DNA of 33,225 bases, taken from Methanomassiliicoccaceae archaeon. GTDB lineage: Archaea > Thermoplasmatota > Thermoplasmata > Methanomassiliicoccales > Methanomethylophilaceae. Every line of letters begins with the position of its first letter. Position 1 is the first letter of the stretch. The translations under genes and the position numbers were made by a program. Under the pieces are notes generated by a model that did not search any database, was not told the origin of the DNA, and saw nothing but the letters and a program-made list of their open reading frames with translations. The stretch covers positions 1 through 33,225 of the forward strand of contig PUJZ01000071.1 in NCBI GenBank assembly GCA_003550345.1. Reading direction: 5' to 3'. Positions 26,501 through 33,225 of this stretch are shown in pieces.

Positions 26501-28679
26501 CTGCCGCGGTGATGTTCATCCCTGGTTCCATCTCGATGCTTCCGGTCGCTTCCACCTTGCCGCTGGCACAGGAGCCGTTCACCTGGCCCATGTTTGCGGC
26601 CAGCAGCCCCCCGACCATTACCTCCCCCCTTACATCGCCGATTGAATGGCTGTTGTTTATCAGCCCCATGTTGATGGCGACCAGCCCTCCCACGGCGCTG
26701 ATTCCTTGGACATCGCCGCTGGCCTGCGAATCGCTTACGTTGCCGAAGTTGAAGCCGATGAGACCTCCCGCCATGGAGACGTTCATGTCCTCGTCCATTT
26801 CAACGCTCCCGGTCGCCAGGACATCGCCGGATGCGCGGGAGTCGCTGACGTTCCCCATGTTGAGGGCCAGGAGCCCGCCGGCCATGGCGACCGAATGGAC
26901 GCGGCCGGAGGCGCTGCAATTGACGATGGTGCCGACGTTCATCGCCGCCAGGCCGCCGATGGCGATGGCCCCGGACACGTCGCCTGAGGCCGAACAGTCC
27001 AGCAATTCACCGACGTTCATACCGACCAGGCCTCCGGCGGCAGAGGCCTCCAAGCCGCCCCCCAGATCCTCGACGTCGGTGACGAGAACGTTCCCGCTGG
27101 CATGGGACTTCGATATGCTGCCGTTGTTGATGCCTGCCAGCCCTCCGGCCACCGCCGCAGACCGCACATCGCCGCTGGCGTCTGACTTCGATATGCTTCC
27201 CTCATTCATGCCTACCAGGCCGCCCGCCGCCTCCTCGCCCTTCACCTCCACGGAGGATGAGGAGCTCTCGATGACCCCTAGGTTCACACCTGTCAGCCCT
27301 CCGACCATCATGAGGGTCCCATTGACGACGCCGCTCGCGCTGCAGCCGATGACATCACCCAGGTTGGCCCCTGCCAGCCCCCCGACGCCGATCCCGGCGG
27401 TGATGTCCACGCCGACCATGTGGAGATCGCTGACCTGGCCGCTCTCCCCGATGAACACGAACAGCCCCCCGCCGAGGTCACCGGGGCGGTTGACGTATAG
27501 CCCAGATATTTCGTAGCCGTTGCCGCTGAAGGTGCCGTTCAGCCCGTAGTGGAACCTGTCGTTCTCTATGTCGTCCATCGTCAGGTGGCCGATGGGCAGG
27601 AAGCCCTTGCCCTCGGTCTCGTTGCTGCCCCACATGCCGCTCTTCCGCTTTACGTCAGCGAGGTCGATGTCGCTCATGAGGACGTAATCGGAATCACGGT
27701 CCATGGCCATCAGCTGCAGCTGGTGGCTGTTCCTTATCTCCGTGGACCATTCCATGCGCAGGAACGGCCGCGTCTCATTGTCGGCCATCCACCAGACGCC
27801 GTCGAAGTCCCAGTCTGCGAAGGTGGACTGCCGCATCATCTCGTCGGTGGTCCTGCCCTCGCCGCCGACCGAGGTCGTTTGTTCAGTCGTCTGATTGTCC
27901 CAGTAAGATCGGTCTACGGAGCCCTCATTGTGGCCGACGAGGCCGCCGACGTGAGTGTTGCCGATGACATGCCCGGAGGCGTATGATCCGCTGACGGTGC
28001 CATGATTATAACCGACCAGGCCGCCCGCCACGTCGTCGTAACCCCTAACCTCCCCTATGGCGTAGGATTCGGTGATTGTGCCAGAGTTAAAGTTCTGACC
28101 GACGAGGCCGCCGACACGGGTGTTGCCGCTAACTTCTCCAGAGGAGTAGGATTGGTTGACCATGCCGTTGCTGTAACCGATGAGGCCACCCACGTTCCAA
28201 TCGCCGCTGATTTTTCCAGTGGAATAGGATCGGTTTACGGTGCCATCACTATAACCGACCAGGGCGCCGACCCATCCGCGGCCGCTGACGTCCGCGTCCA
28301 TCAGCCCGACGTCCTTGATCTCTGCCGTTCCTGAAATACGACCGAATAGGCCAACGCAGTCGGTAGAGGTGCGGTCAATGAAGAGGCCGTTTATGGTATG
28401 GCCGTTGCCGTCGAAGGTCCCGGTGAAAATGTCCATCTCGTTGCCGATGGGCTCGAAGCCGGCGCCGCCGTTCCAGCCCGAGCTGTCGCTGGCGTCGATC
28501 GAGTTGTTCAGGACATAGTGGGCGCTCAGGTCGTTCTGGATGTCCTGAAGCCCCTGCAGATCGAAAATGAGGATCGGGCCGTCACCGGGATCGGCGGCGG
28601 ACCTGTATGAGGCGAAGGGGGCCAGCAAAGCTAAGATGAGGACCGTGGCCACGATGACCGTTGTGATCTCCTTCGCCAT
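23511..28679 (-). CDS. Giant GLUG-repeat surface protein with Big_3 domains and IC-x-LPFAL tail
   Basis: With the start at ATG 28677-28679 (GGAG 7 bases upstream) the protein has 1722 residues. An N-terminal hydrophobic segment (about 6-22) acts as signal peptide. Next come about 34 GLUG-type repeats on the pattern GGLVGxNxGxIxxSxAxGxV, in two blocks of about 5 and 29. Each block ends or begins with the WDFDxVW segment (STFADWDFDGVW and TDASWDFDEVW). Four Ig-like Big_3 domains follow, each with a Y-x-F/Y-G-E-x-L-D-L and W-S-D/N-G element and ending VTVTH. The end is an Asp-rich linker, ICALPFAL, a short hydrophobic stretch and KRR. GLUG proteins are adhesin-like, so cell-surface attachment is the likely role. 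An in-frame GTG at 28700 is an alternative start with poorer spacing. Confidence 0.88.
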   Translation of the reverse strand: MAKEITTVIVATVLILALLAPFASYRSAADPGDGPILIFDLQGLQDIQNDLSAHYVLNNSIDASDSSGWNGGAGFEPIGNEMDIFTGTFDGNGHTINGLFIDRTSTDCVGLFGRISGTAEIKDVGLMDADVSGRGWVGALVGYSDGTVNRSYSTGKISGDWNVGGLIGYSNGMVNQSYSSGEVSGNTRVGGLVGQNFNSGTITESYAIGEVRGYDDVAGGLVGYNHGTVSGSYASGHVIGNTHVGGLVGHNEGSVDRSYWDNQTTEQTTSVGGEGRTTDEMMRQSTFADWDFDGVWWMADNETRPFLRMEWSTEIRNSHQLQLMAMDRDSDYVLMSDIDLADVKRKSGMWGSNETEGKGFLPIGHLTMDDIENDRFHYGLNGTFSGNGYEISGLYVNRPGDLGGGLFVFIGESGQVSDLHMVGVDITAGIGVGGLAGANLGDVIGCSASGVVNGTLMMVGGLTGVNLGVIESSSSSVEVKGEEAAGGLVGMNEGSISKSDASGDVRSAAVAGGLAGINNGSISKSHASGNVLVTDVEDLGGGLEASAAGGLVGMNVGELLDCSASGDVSGAIAIGGLAAMNVGTIVNCSASGRVHSVAMAGGLLALNMGNVSDSRASGDVLATGSVEMDEDMNVSMAGGLIGFNFGNVSDSQASGDVQGISAVGGLVAINMGLINNSHSIGDVRGEVMVGGLLAANMGQVNGSCASGKVEATGSIEMEPGMNITAAGGLAGVNMGILAHSHFHGASVKGADGIGGLAGMNMGSIDQCSASGDVEGNLTVGGLVGLNIGEIEASHATGSVKALAIVGGLVGQNLHNVSGSYATGAVEAAGVFRFSADVNNSAAGGLIGFNMGNVSWSSAHGDVAGISAVGGLAGINVGMIEECHSTGEVSGEAIVGGLVAFAMDGSVTGSYATGDVTATGTVIAPPGLDLSVAGGLMAINGGLIDACYATGAVDGISMVAGLVAMNMGIVNNSFASGHVSAEWALGGLVGVNTDDAQVSNSHASGSVTARGSTADPYGGFFDNVSYAGGLVGINFKGSIDLSYSTGDVSGLYAVGGLVGYNSGNISGSHALGDVQGWAGVGGLVAINEGGIEGSYSAGDVTASGAVATGDAFMNNVSVAGGLVALNDGDILDCHALGDVQGMFLVGGLAALNEGVIEHSYSRGDAIATGTPDSEHSGNLSAAGGLVGHNQGLIERSFASGDVHGYTLIGGLAGQNFGLINNSYAMGSVTAIGALVPPSGDEEVSAAGGLVGLNGMLIANSYSVGAVLGEAAGGLVGYELDLFTEPEVTSSFWDMQTSGLSVSAGGDGITTEGMRTQATFTDASWDFDEVWTMVDGRHYPLLQGVGGTVVDVGILTQPSLTYDFGEALDLSIMEAVLTWSDGFIEAVPFSGFVVKGLEAEPEVGTALDHGHSTVTVTHAPSGESGQSAPLTVNPIVTAVGIEAPAVTTVYDFGEPLDLTGLTLNLTWSNGSSSVLPWDDPSLSSDPPHGFPLTHANSTVTVTHTVSGHSDSFGITVNTVVIAVEVDTIPDVTVYNYNDAIDLSGFELRLIWSDGSSSVIAWGHGSLATDPVQGHLLTHDDTTVTATHTPSGQQDSFDITVNRVVLSVWIQQQPRLSYEVGEALDFSGMQVNLLWSDTGNQTVAFADFAGHGLTASLLDGAAAELTMLSVTVTHAPSGGSATSGSFVITALPDEDPPDDDDDGICALPFALMLMMGASILVLKRR

Positions 28680-28713
28680 GTTCTCGCTCCGTTCAAGCAC
28701 CCCCTAGCAAACT

Positions 28714-28745
28714 GTGAATTCACTGACCTGTGAATATATATAACT
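28714..28745 (-). promoter_or_regulatory. Promoter region of the GLUG protein gene
   Basis: AGTTATATATATTC (about 28733-28745) is a TATA-like box. Downstream lies the perfect 10-bp palindrome GTGAATTCAC at 28714-28723. The octamer CTGTGAAT occurs at 28712-28719 and again at 28728-28735, 16 bases apart, which could be paired operator half-sites. The 170 bases further upstream, to the feoB end, are AT-rich with more TATA-like stretches and no gene. Confidence 0.4.
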
Positions 28746-28916
28746 ATGTTAATGAAGTGAAAATAATATACAAAACACCTATATCCAGACAATCAATATA
28801 TAGCTAAAATCATAAATATATACCTAAGAATCGGCACATACGGGAAAGACTGCCTCTCAAGCTCATCGCCGGCCAGGCCTTTGGAATGAGGGCGTCATTT
28901 GCCTTGTGTTGCGTGG

Positions 28917-30602
28917 CTAGAAGAGGAGCATGCCCGCCTGGGCTATCATCCCTCCCACCAGGAAGGACACCGCCAGCGTCGCCAGGAGAAGGACGGCCGA
29001 GACCTTGAGGCCGAACTCCTTCGCCAGGACCCCGATGACGGCGATGCAGGGGATGTACAGCAGCGCGATGACCGAGGCGGTCATGAGCTGCAGCGTACCC
29101 AGGCCCATGTCCAACAGCGGGAGCACCGCCAGCTCGCGGCGGAACACCCCGAGGATCAGGGGAGTGGAGGCCTCCTTCGGCAGCCCCAGCCAACCGGTGA
29201 CCAGCGGCTCCATCAGGTCGCTGACCCGCAGCAGGACGCCGGTCTCGTATAGAACCGAGGCCGCCCCGATTATCACCACCATGGGGACGACGCCGTCCTT
29301 GAGGAAGTGCCTAACCCGCAGCAGCAGCTTCTTGCCCAGCATCCTCATGTCCGGGAGGAGGAGCTCGGGTATCTCCTGCACCATCATGTCCCTGCGCACG
29401 CCCAGCAGGCGGCTGATCGCCGCGCCGGAGACGAAGGCGGCCATCAGGGAGAAGCCGAACAGGAGGACGACCAGGAGCAGCGAGTGCTCCGCCAGCAGAG
29501 CTATGAACGCGCCGGACTGCGCCACGCAGGGCACCGAGAGGCAGACGACGGAGGCCACCACCACCCTCTTCCTCCTGTCGCTCATGTTGCGGGTGGACAT
29601 GATGGCGGGAACGGCGCAGCCGTATCCCAGCAGGAAGGGTATGATGTTGGAGCCGGAGAGGCCCATGCGCCGGAAAACGCCATCGACCAGGACCGCCAGG
29701 CGCGGCAGGTAGCCGCTGTCCTCCAGGATGCTCAGCGCCAGGTAGAACGATATGATGTAGGGCAGCACCAGGCCCAGGGGCCACTCGATGGACTTGATGA
29801 GGAAGCCGTACTCCCCCACCAGTATCTCCCTGAGCATGCCCTCCGCCACCGTGGCCTCCACCGCGGCGGTCAGCGGCGGGAAGACGAAGGCCTCGAAGAA
29901 GGGCATGAGGACGAAGCGCCTGAGTCCCATGCCCAGGCCCACCACGAAAGCGAAGATCAGTATGAGAATGATGATTGCCAGAGGGATGCCGGGTATCGGC
30001 CGCACCATCAGGTCGCCCCAGCGCTCCCTCCTCCCTCCGTCCTCAGGGGCGGCGCGGACGCGGCCAGCTATCCTCTCCGCCTCCCTCCATCCGTGGAACA
30101 GCGGCCGTGCCGGCGGCACCGTGCCGTCCAGAAGCCTGACGATGAGCTCCTCCAGCTGGGGCACGCCCTCGCCCTCCACCGCCACCGTCCTGATGACCGG
30201 TATGCCGGCCTCGGCGGAGAGCCTCTCCAGGTCGACCCTCCCCTTAACCAGGTCGGAGCGGTTCACCGCCGCCACCGTGGGTATGCCCTTGTCCAGCACC
30301 TGCAGTAGCAGATGGATGCTGCTCTCCAGGTTCTTGGCGTCCAGCACGAAGACCGCCCCCGCCGGGCTGCCGGAGAGCATCTCCACCGCCACCTTCTCCG
30401 CCTCGTTGGAGGCCTTGAGGTCATAGGTGCCCGGAACATCGATGAGGGTGAAGCGCCGGCCGTCGGCCTTGGCCTCGCCCTTCTTGAACTCCACCGTGGT
30501 GCCGGGATAGTTGGCCATCGACACGTCGAGGCCGGTGAGGCGGTTGAAGAGGACGCTCTTCCCCACGTTGGGAGGCCCGATGAGGAGGATCTCCTGGCCC
30601 AT
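28917..30602 (-). CDS. feoB: Ferrous iron transporter FeoB
   Basis: The 561-residue membrane protein imports Fe2+. The N-terminal G domain has G1 GPPNVGKS (residues 9-16), G2 within YPGTT, G3 DVPGTYD (55-61) and G4 NRSD (114-117). The membrane domain begins near residue 205 and contains the gate motif GYGCAVPAIMSTR and the second Gate repeat with SVPCVAQ. About eight to ten hydrophobic helices are visible. It is slightly shorter than bacterial FeoB and has no C-terminal FeoC-like part. The ATG lies 3 bases after the stop of the NAS-like/FeoA fusion, so translation is coupled. The stop is TAG at the natural end of the family. Expression is probably controlled from the divergent promoter upstream of the fusion gene. 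Confidence 0.96.
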   Translation of the reverse strand: MGQEILLIGPPNVGKSVLFNRLTGLDVSMANYPGTTVEFKKGEAKADGRRFTLIDVPGTYDLKASNEAEKVAVEMLSGSPAGAVFVLDAKNLESSIHLLLQVLDKGIPTVAAVNRSDLVKGRVDLERLSAEAGIPVIRTVAVEGEGVPQLEELIVRLLDGTVPPARPLFHGWREAERIAGRVRAAPEDGGRRERWGDLMVRPIPGIPLAIIILILIFAFVVGLGMGLRRFVLMPFFEAFVFPPLTAAVEATVAEGMLREILVGEYGFLIKSIEWPLGLVLPYIISFYLALSILEDSGYLPRLAVLVDGVFRRMGLSGSNIIPFLLGYGCAVPAIMSTRNMSDRRKRVVVASVVCLSVPCVAQSGAFIALLAEHSLLLVVLLFGFSLMAAFVSGAAISRLLGVRRDMMVQEIPELLLPDMRMLGKKLLLRVRHFLKDGVVPMVVIIGAASVLYETGVLLRVSDLMEPLVTGWLGLPKEASTPLILGVFRRELAVLPLLDMGLGTLQLMTASVIALLYIPCIAVIGVLAKEFGLKVSAVLLLATLAVSFLVGGMIAQAGMLLF

Positions 30603-30605
30603 GGA

Positions 30606-31526
30606 TCAGACCAGCAGAATAGATGACGCCACCTGGGCGTCTATGGCCACCTTGCGGCCGTCCACCGAGGCCAGCAACGGGCCGCCGAAGGGCTGCCTCG
30701 ATATGCTGACCACGGTCTTGCCGGGCCTCAGGCCGAGGGCGTTCAGCACCGGGTCCTCGGGGCACTCCGCTATCACCCCTTGCAGGCCGCATTGCAGGCA
30801 TGCCAGGGTGATCCTCCGCTGCGAGCCCCCCACCGAGAAGGGCCCGTCGCAGGCGCCTTTGGCCAGCATCACCGACTCCTTGCCGAGGAGATGGCGGGAG
30901 CGCTTCGCGCTGGGCCCGAGGCATTCCTCGTCCACGGGCTCGTAGAACCTTGTCACAACGCCCCGCGGGTTGCGGAAGACCGCCTTCGCCCCTTCGGACA
31001 TGGTGTCCAGAGCGCGCTGGAGCACCTTCTGCTTGGGGGAGGCGCTGAAGGTTATCCAGACCGCATCATAGCCATCGGCGTCCGCGTCCACGCCGTCGCC
31101 GGTCTCGAAGCGTACATTGAGACCGGCGGCGGAGCGCTGCGAGAATCTCCGCGCCGCCGATGTGGCGGCTGCGTCGTTGTCCACCGCGGTGACATCATGG
31201 CCATGCCGGGCGAGGTGGACGGCGGTCATCGGAAGACGGCCGCTGCCGACCACCAGGACCTTGGACCCGGCGGCGAGCTCCGCCATGTCCATCTCGCGGT
31301 GCAGCGTGGGGCTGTAGAACAGCTCCTCGTAGACACGGGCGAGGACCGTGGAGCGGCAGGCGAGCGCCTCCAAGGTCTTGAAGACGCCTCCGAGCACCGA
31401 TCCAGCTCTGTGCCTGGGCCCGAGGGGCGCCGGCGAACGGCCTTTTGACGACGCCTCGACGGGCGGCGCATCGATGCTGCCTGCGGGCATGATGGGGCTG
31501 CCGCACTGCGTCCTTTCACCTTCCAT
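30606..31526 (-). CDS. Nicotianamine-synthase-like SAM enzyme fused to FeoA domain
   Basis: The 306-residue protein joins two parts. Residues about 70-200 form a nicotianamine synthase-like SAM domain: VLVVGSGRLPMTAVHLA (motif I near 91-107), TAVDNDAAATSAARR, and a C-terminal SPKQKVLQRALDTM...AKAVFRNPRG that mirrors the plant and archaeal enzymes. Residues about 240-306 form a FeoA SH3-like barrel (LNALGLRPGKTVVSIS, FGGPLLASVDGRKVAID). NAS enzymes condense aminocarboxypropyl groups from SAM; here the product is unknown. FeoA domains bind the FeoB system. I chose ATG 31524-31526 because the TATA box is about 26 bases upstream, so the transcript would be leaderless; an ATG at 31541 adds five residues and lies too near the TATA. 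Fusion of these two domains is unusual. Confidence 0.8.
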   Translation of the reverse strand: MEGERTQCGSPIMPAGSIDAPPVEASSKGRSPAPLGPRHRAGSVLGGVFKTLEALACRSTVLARVYEELFYSPTLHREMDMAELAAGSKVLVVGSGRLPMTAVHLARHGHDVTAVDNDAAATSAARRFSQRSAAGLNVRFETGDGVDADADGYDAVWITFSASPKQKVLQRALDTMSEGAKAVFRNPRGVVTRFYEPVDEECLGPSAKRSRHLLGKESVMLAKGACDGPFSVGGSQRRITLACLQCGLQGVIAECPEDPVLNALGLRPGKTVVSISRQPFGGPLLASVDGRKVAIDAQVASSILLV

Positions 31527-31548
31527 GGATAAGGGGAACATTTAGGAG

Positions 31549-31583
31549 ATATAAAATGTTTTAGGATTCCCTAAACTATTTAT
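31549..31583. promoter_or_regulatory. Divergent promoter with DtxR-like operator
   Basis: Two TATA-like boxes face outwards: TTTTATAT (minus strand, 31549-31556) for the fusion/feoB operon and AACTATTTAT (plus, 31574-31583) for the NAS-like gene. Between them TTTAGG-ATTC-CCTAAA (31560-31575) is a perfect inverted repeat. It fits the TTAGG-N-CCTAA pattern of DtxR/IdeR-type iron repressors. A third TTTAGGA occurs at 31541. Each TATA box is about 26 bases from a start codon, so both transcripts may be leaderless and both would be shut by one repressor. Confidence 0.6.
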
Positions 31584-31605
31584 CGTTCCTCCATGTTGCG
31601 GTCTC

Positions 31606-32160
31606 GTGAACAAGAGCAGGATCATACAGAGATTCACCTGCGCCTTCGAGAAACGGCTGCAGAGCAGCCGCTGCCTCTTCGAGCTCTACATGCTGCCCTA
31701 CGGCAGGGTGGTCAGGCGCGAGATCGCCCTGGCAGGGATAACAGAGGAAGATGTGGTGCTCAACGTGGGCTGCGGCTCCCTCCCCTTCACCGCCGTGCTC
31801 ATCGCCCGCCTCAGCGGCGCCAGGGTGATCGCCGTGGACCGGGATCCCGCGGCGGCCGAGGGCGCGGAGGGCCTCCTCGGCCGGATGGGGATGGACGGCC
31901 TGGTCCAGGCGCTGCACTGCGACGGCCTGGACGAGCTGCCCTTCCATTATGACAAGGCGGTGCTGGCCCTGCATGTGGAGCCCAAAGGGGAGGTCTTGGA
32001 GAACATCCTCCGCGGCCGTCCCGGCGTCAGGGCGGTGGTCCGTGTGCCGCGGGGCGGCCTCAAGGAGTCCTACGGGTTCAAGGGCATGGCCATGCCCGCC
32101 GCCGGGAGGGCGGGGCACCTGATGCCCACCTTCGACCGCTCTCTGCTCTACAGCGCATGA
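31606..32160 (+). CDS. Second nicotianamine-synthase-like SAM enzyme
   Basis: The 184-residue protein has the same core as the fusion gene: VLNVGCGSLPFTAVLIARL (motif I), VIAVDRDPAAAEGAEGLL, a YDKAVLALHVEPKGEVLENIL stretch, and RAVVRVPRGGLKESYGF. The LP-x-TAV element after the glycine-rich motif is shared with NAS-type enzymes and distinguishes it from ordinary methyltransferases. The start is GTG at 31606, about 26 bases after a TATA box and without a Shine-Dalgarno, which fits a leaderless transcript. It is followed at once by the flippase-like gene, 10 bases later. It may act with the fusion protein as a pair of related enzymes on one pathway. A simple methyltransferase remains the alternative. 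Confidence 0.68.
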   Translation: MNKSRIIQRFTCAFEKRLQSSRCLFELYMLPYGRVVRREIALAGITEEDVVLNVGCGSLPFTAVLIARLSGARVIAVDRDPAAAEGAEGLLGRMGMDGLVQALHCDGLDELPFHYDKAVLALHVEPKGEVLENILRGRPGVRAVVRVPRGGLKESYGFKGMAMPAAGRAGHLMPTFDRSLLYSA

Positions 32161-32170
32161 GGTGGACGCG

Positions 32171-33154
32171 ATGAACAGGAAGGCTTTGCTCTGGGTTACG
32201 GGTATAGGGGTGCTGGCGGCCGTCACCTTCCTCAGCGGCTGGGATTCGATAACGGAGGTCTGGTCGGGCGTGGCGGCGCCCACTCTGATAACATTCCTGG
32301 CCGCCCTCTTCGCCCTGCAGGTCGCCACCATGGCGATGACCGCCTACCAATGGCACGTCCTTCTGAGGAAGGAGGACCCCTCCCTCCGTTTCCGGGACGT
32401 GTTCCAGGTGCACCTGGCAGGCAACTTCGTGGAGAGCGTCACGCCCTCATCGAAATTGGGCGGCGAAGCGGCCAAGGTCTACCTCTTCCGCCGCCGCACC
32501 GGGGCCTGCTACCATACGCTCACCAGCTTCCTGCTGGTGCACAAGTACGTCTCCCTGCTCCCTTTCCTGGCCATATGCGCCGCCTTCCTCGTGGCCGCCC
32601 CCTTCCTCATCGCGCTCCCGGCGGCGGTGTACGCGGCATTCGTAATGCTGGCGATACCGTTGGGGCTGCTGGCGTGGTCGATCAACCGTGGCCCGCGCCC
32701 CGCCGGACATCGGCCCGAGGCGCCCGGCCTGAGGGGAAGGGCGGCGAAGGCCGTCGACTACCTGGCCACGGCGGCGTCCCGCTCCCGGGAGCTGTCCCCG
32801 CCGGCGGAGAGGAGGTCCCTCTTCCTGCTTTCCTTCGTTGTCTGGGGGCTCTATCCGGTCAAGATCTTCCTGGTGGCCTCGCTGCTGGGGATCGAGATCG
32901 GCCTGACATTGGCGATCGCCGCCACCTACGCCGCCTACCTGGTCAGCATGCTGCCGCTGACGCCCGGCGGGCTGGGGACCTTCGAGGGGACCCTGGCGCT
33001 GGTGCTGAGCATCAACGGCGTGCCCTTCGCCGCCGGGATGGCCCTGGCCCTGATGGCGAGGACGGTCACGTTCTGGTTCCCGTTGGCGATCTCCGCCGCG
33101 GCCACCGCCCTACTCGCTCGCGCCCGTCCATCAGGGGACGCTGACGCCTGCTAG
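32171..33154 (+). CDS. Flippase-like membrane protein (LPG_synthase_TM / AglD-like)
   Basis: The 327-residue integral membrane protein has about seven hydrophobic helices. It carries two motifs of the lysylphosphatidylglycerol synthase TM region family: NFVESVTPSSKLGGEAAKVYLF near residues 84-105 and MLPLTPGGLGTFEGTLAL near the C-terminal third. Members act in lipid or glycan transfer across membranes in archaea (AglD-like) or as uncharacterised transporters. I chose ATG 32171 because GAGGTG lies 6 bases upstream; a GTG nine bases earlier also keeps the frame. It overlaps nothing and follows the NAS-like gene after 10 bases, so the two are cotranscribed. It could export a product of that enzyme, but this is inference from position. 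Its stop is TAG. Confidence 0.8.
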   Translation: MNRKALLWVTGIGVLAAVTFLSGWDSITEVWSGVAAPTLITFLAALFALQVATMAMTAYQWHVLLRKEDPSLRFRDVFQVHLAGNFVESVTPSSKLGGEAAKVYLFRRRTGACYHTLTSFLLVHKYVSLLPFLAICAAFLVAAPFLIALPAAVYAAFVMLAIPLGLLAWSINRGPRPAGHRPEAPGLRGRAAKAVDYLATAASRSRELSPPAERRSLFLLSFVVWGLYPVKIFLVASLLGIEIGLTLAIAATYAAYLVSMLPLTPGGLGTFEGTLALVLSINGVPFAAGMALALMARTVTFWFPLAISAAATALLARARPSGDADAC

Positions 33155-33225
33155 GGTGCTGGAGCCCGGACAGGGCGCCGCCCCTCAGGCTCATGGAAGG
33201 CGGGACAGTCGGTGGCGCTTCGGCC

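Noticed and set aside
23511-28679. Repetitive DNA as a possible CRISPR array or tandem satellite
   Set aside because: The repeats are in frame, encode GLUG motifs and differ in sequence; there are no constant repeats with unique spacers.
18308-33154. TAG codons at the ends of the C25 protease, feoB and the flippase-like gene as possible pyrrolysine readthrough
   Set aside because: Each TAG falls at the natural end of its family, and the frame beyond feoB soon stops. They look like ordinary stops.

Overview
The window looks like chromosomal DNA from an anaerobic, GC-rich euryarchaeon, most plausibly of the Thermoplasmatota (Methanomassiliicoccales-like). The placement is an inference. It rests on a group II chaperonin (thermosome) with a Met/Gly-rich tail, an NreA-type repair protein with a PCNA-binding tail, archaeal TATA boxes, several starts that sit about 25-28 nt from a TATA box (leaderless transcripts), archaeal-style surface proteins and FeoB. 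Nearly every gene lies on the minus strand; only the last two are on the plus strand. No tRNA, rRNA or CRISPR array was seen.

Layout. 1-1366: N-terminal part of an AT-rich DNA methyltransferase cut by the window edge. 1367-2239: AT-rich spacer with a probable broken gene. 2240-3756: SAM methyltransferase plus a ParB/sulfiredoxin-like protein. 3900-7853: a tight four-gene operon, read eanB - eanA - sufS - sufE. 8345-8929: acetate-transporter-like protein. 9136-13019: two small serine recombinases on either side of a secreted surface protein. 13185-16176: thermosome and an isocitrate/isopropylmalate dehydrogenase. 16215-18252: NreA and an overlapping SPL-like radical SAM protein. 18308-23152: giant C25 (gingipain-like) surface protease. 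23511-28679: giant GLUG-repeat surface protein. 28917-33154: FeoB, a nicotianamine-synthase-like/FeoA fusion, and a divergent second nicotianamine-synthase-like protein with a flippase-like membrane protein.

Two gene sets stand out. The first reads as an anaerobic ergothioneine pathway: an EgtD-type histidine trimethyltransferase (EanA) and an EanB-type rhodanese that installs sulfur on hercynine, cotranscribed with a cysteine desulfurase and its SufE acceptor. SufS/SufE would supply the persulfide sulfur that EanB needs. Substrate residues of EgtD and the four cysteines and tyrosine of EanB match in spacing. The second joins ferrous iron uptake to nicotianamine-synthase-like enzymes: one NAS-like domain is fused to FeoA and coupled to FeoB, and a second NAS-like gene is transcribed divergently from a 65-bp promoter holding a DtxR-like palindrome between two TATA boxes. 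This suggests an iron-regulated, nicotianamine-like metallophore or metal-sensing system.

Two otherwise unrelated surface proteins share an acidic linker followed by IC-x-LPFAL, a short hydrophobic stretch and terminal arginines with identical spacing. This is a candidate C-terminal anchoring or sorting signal.
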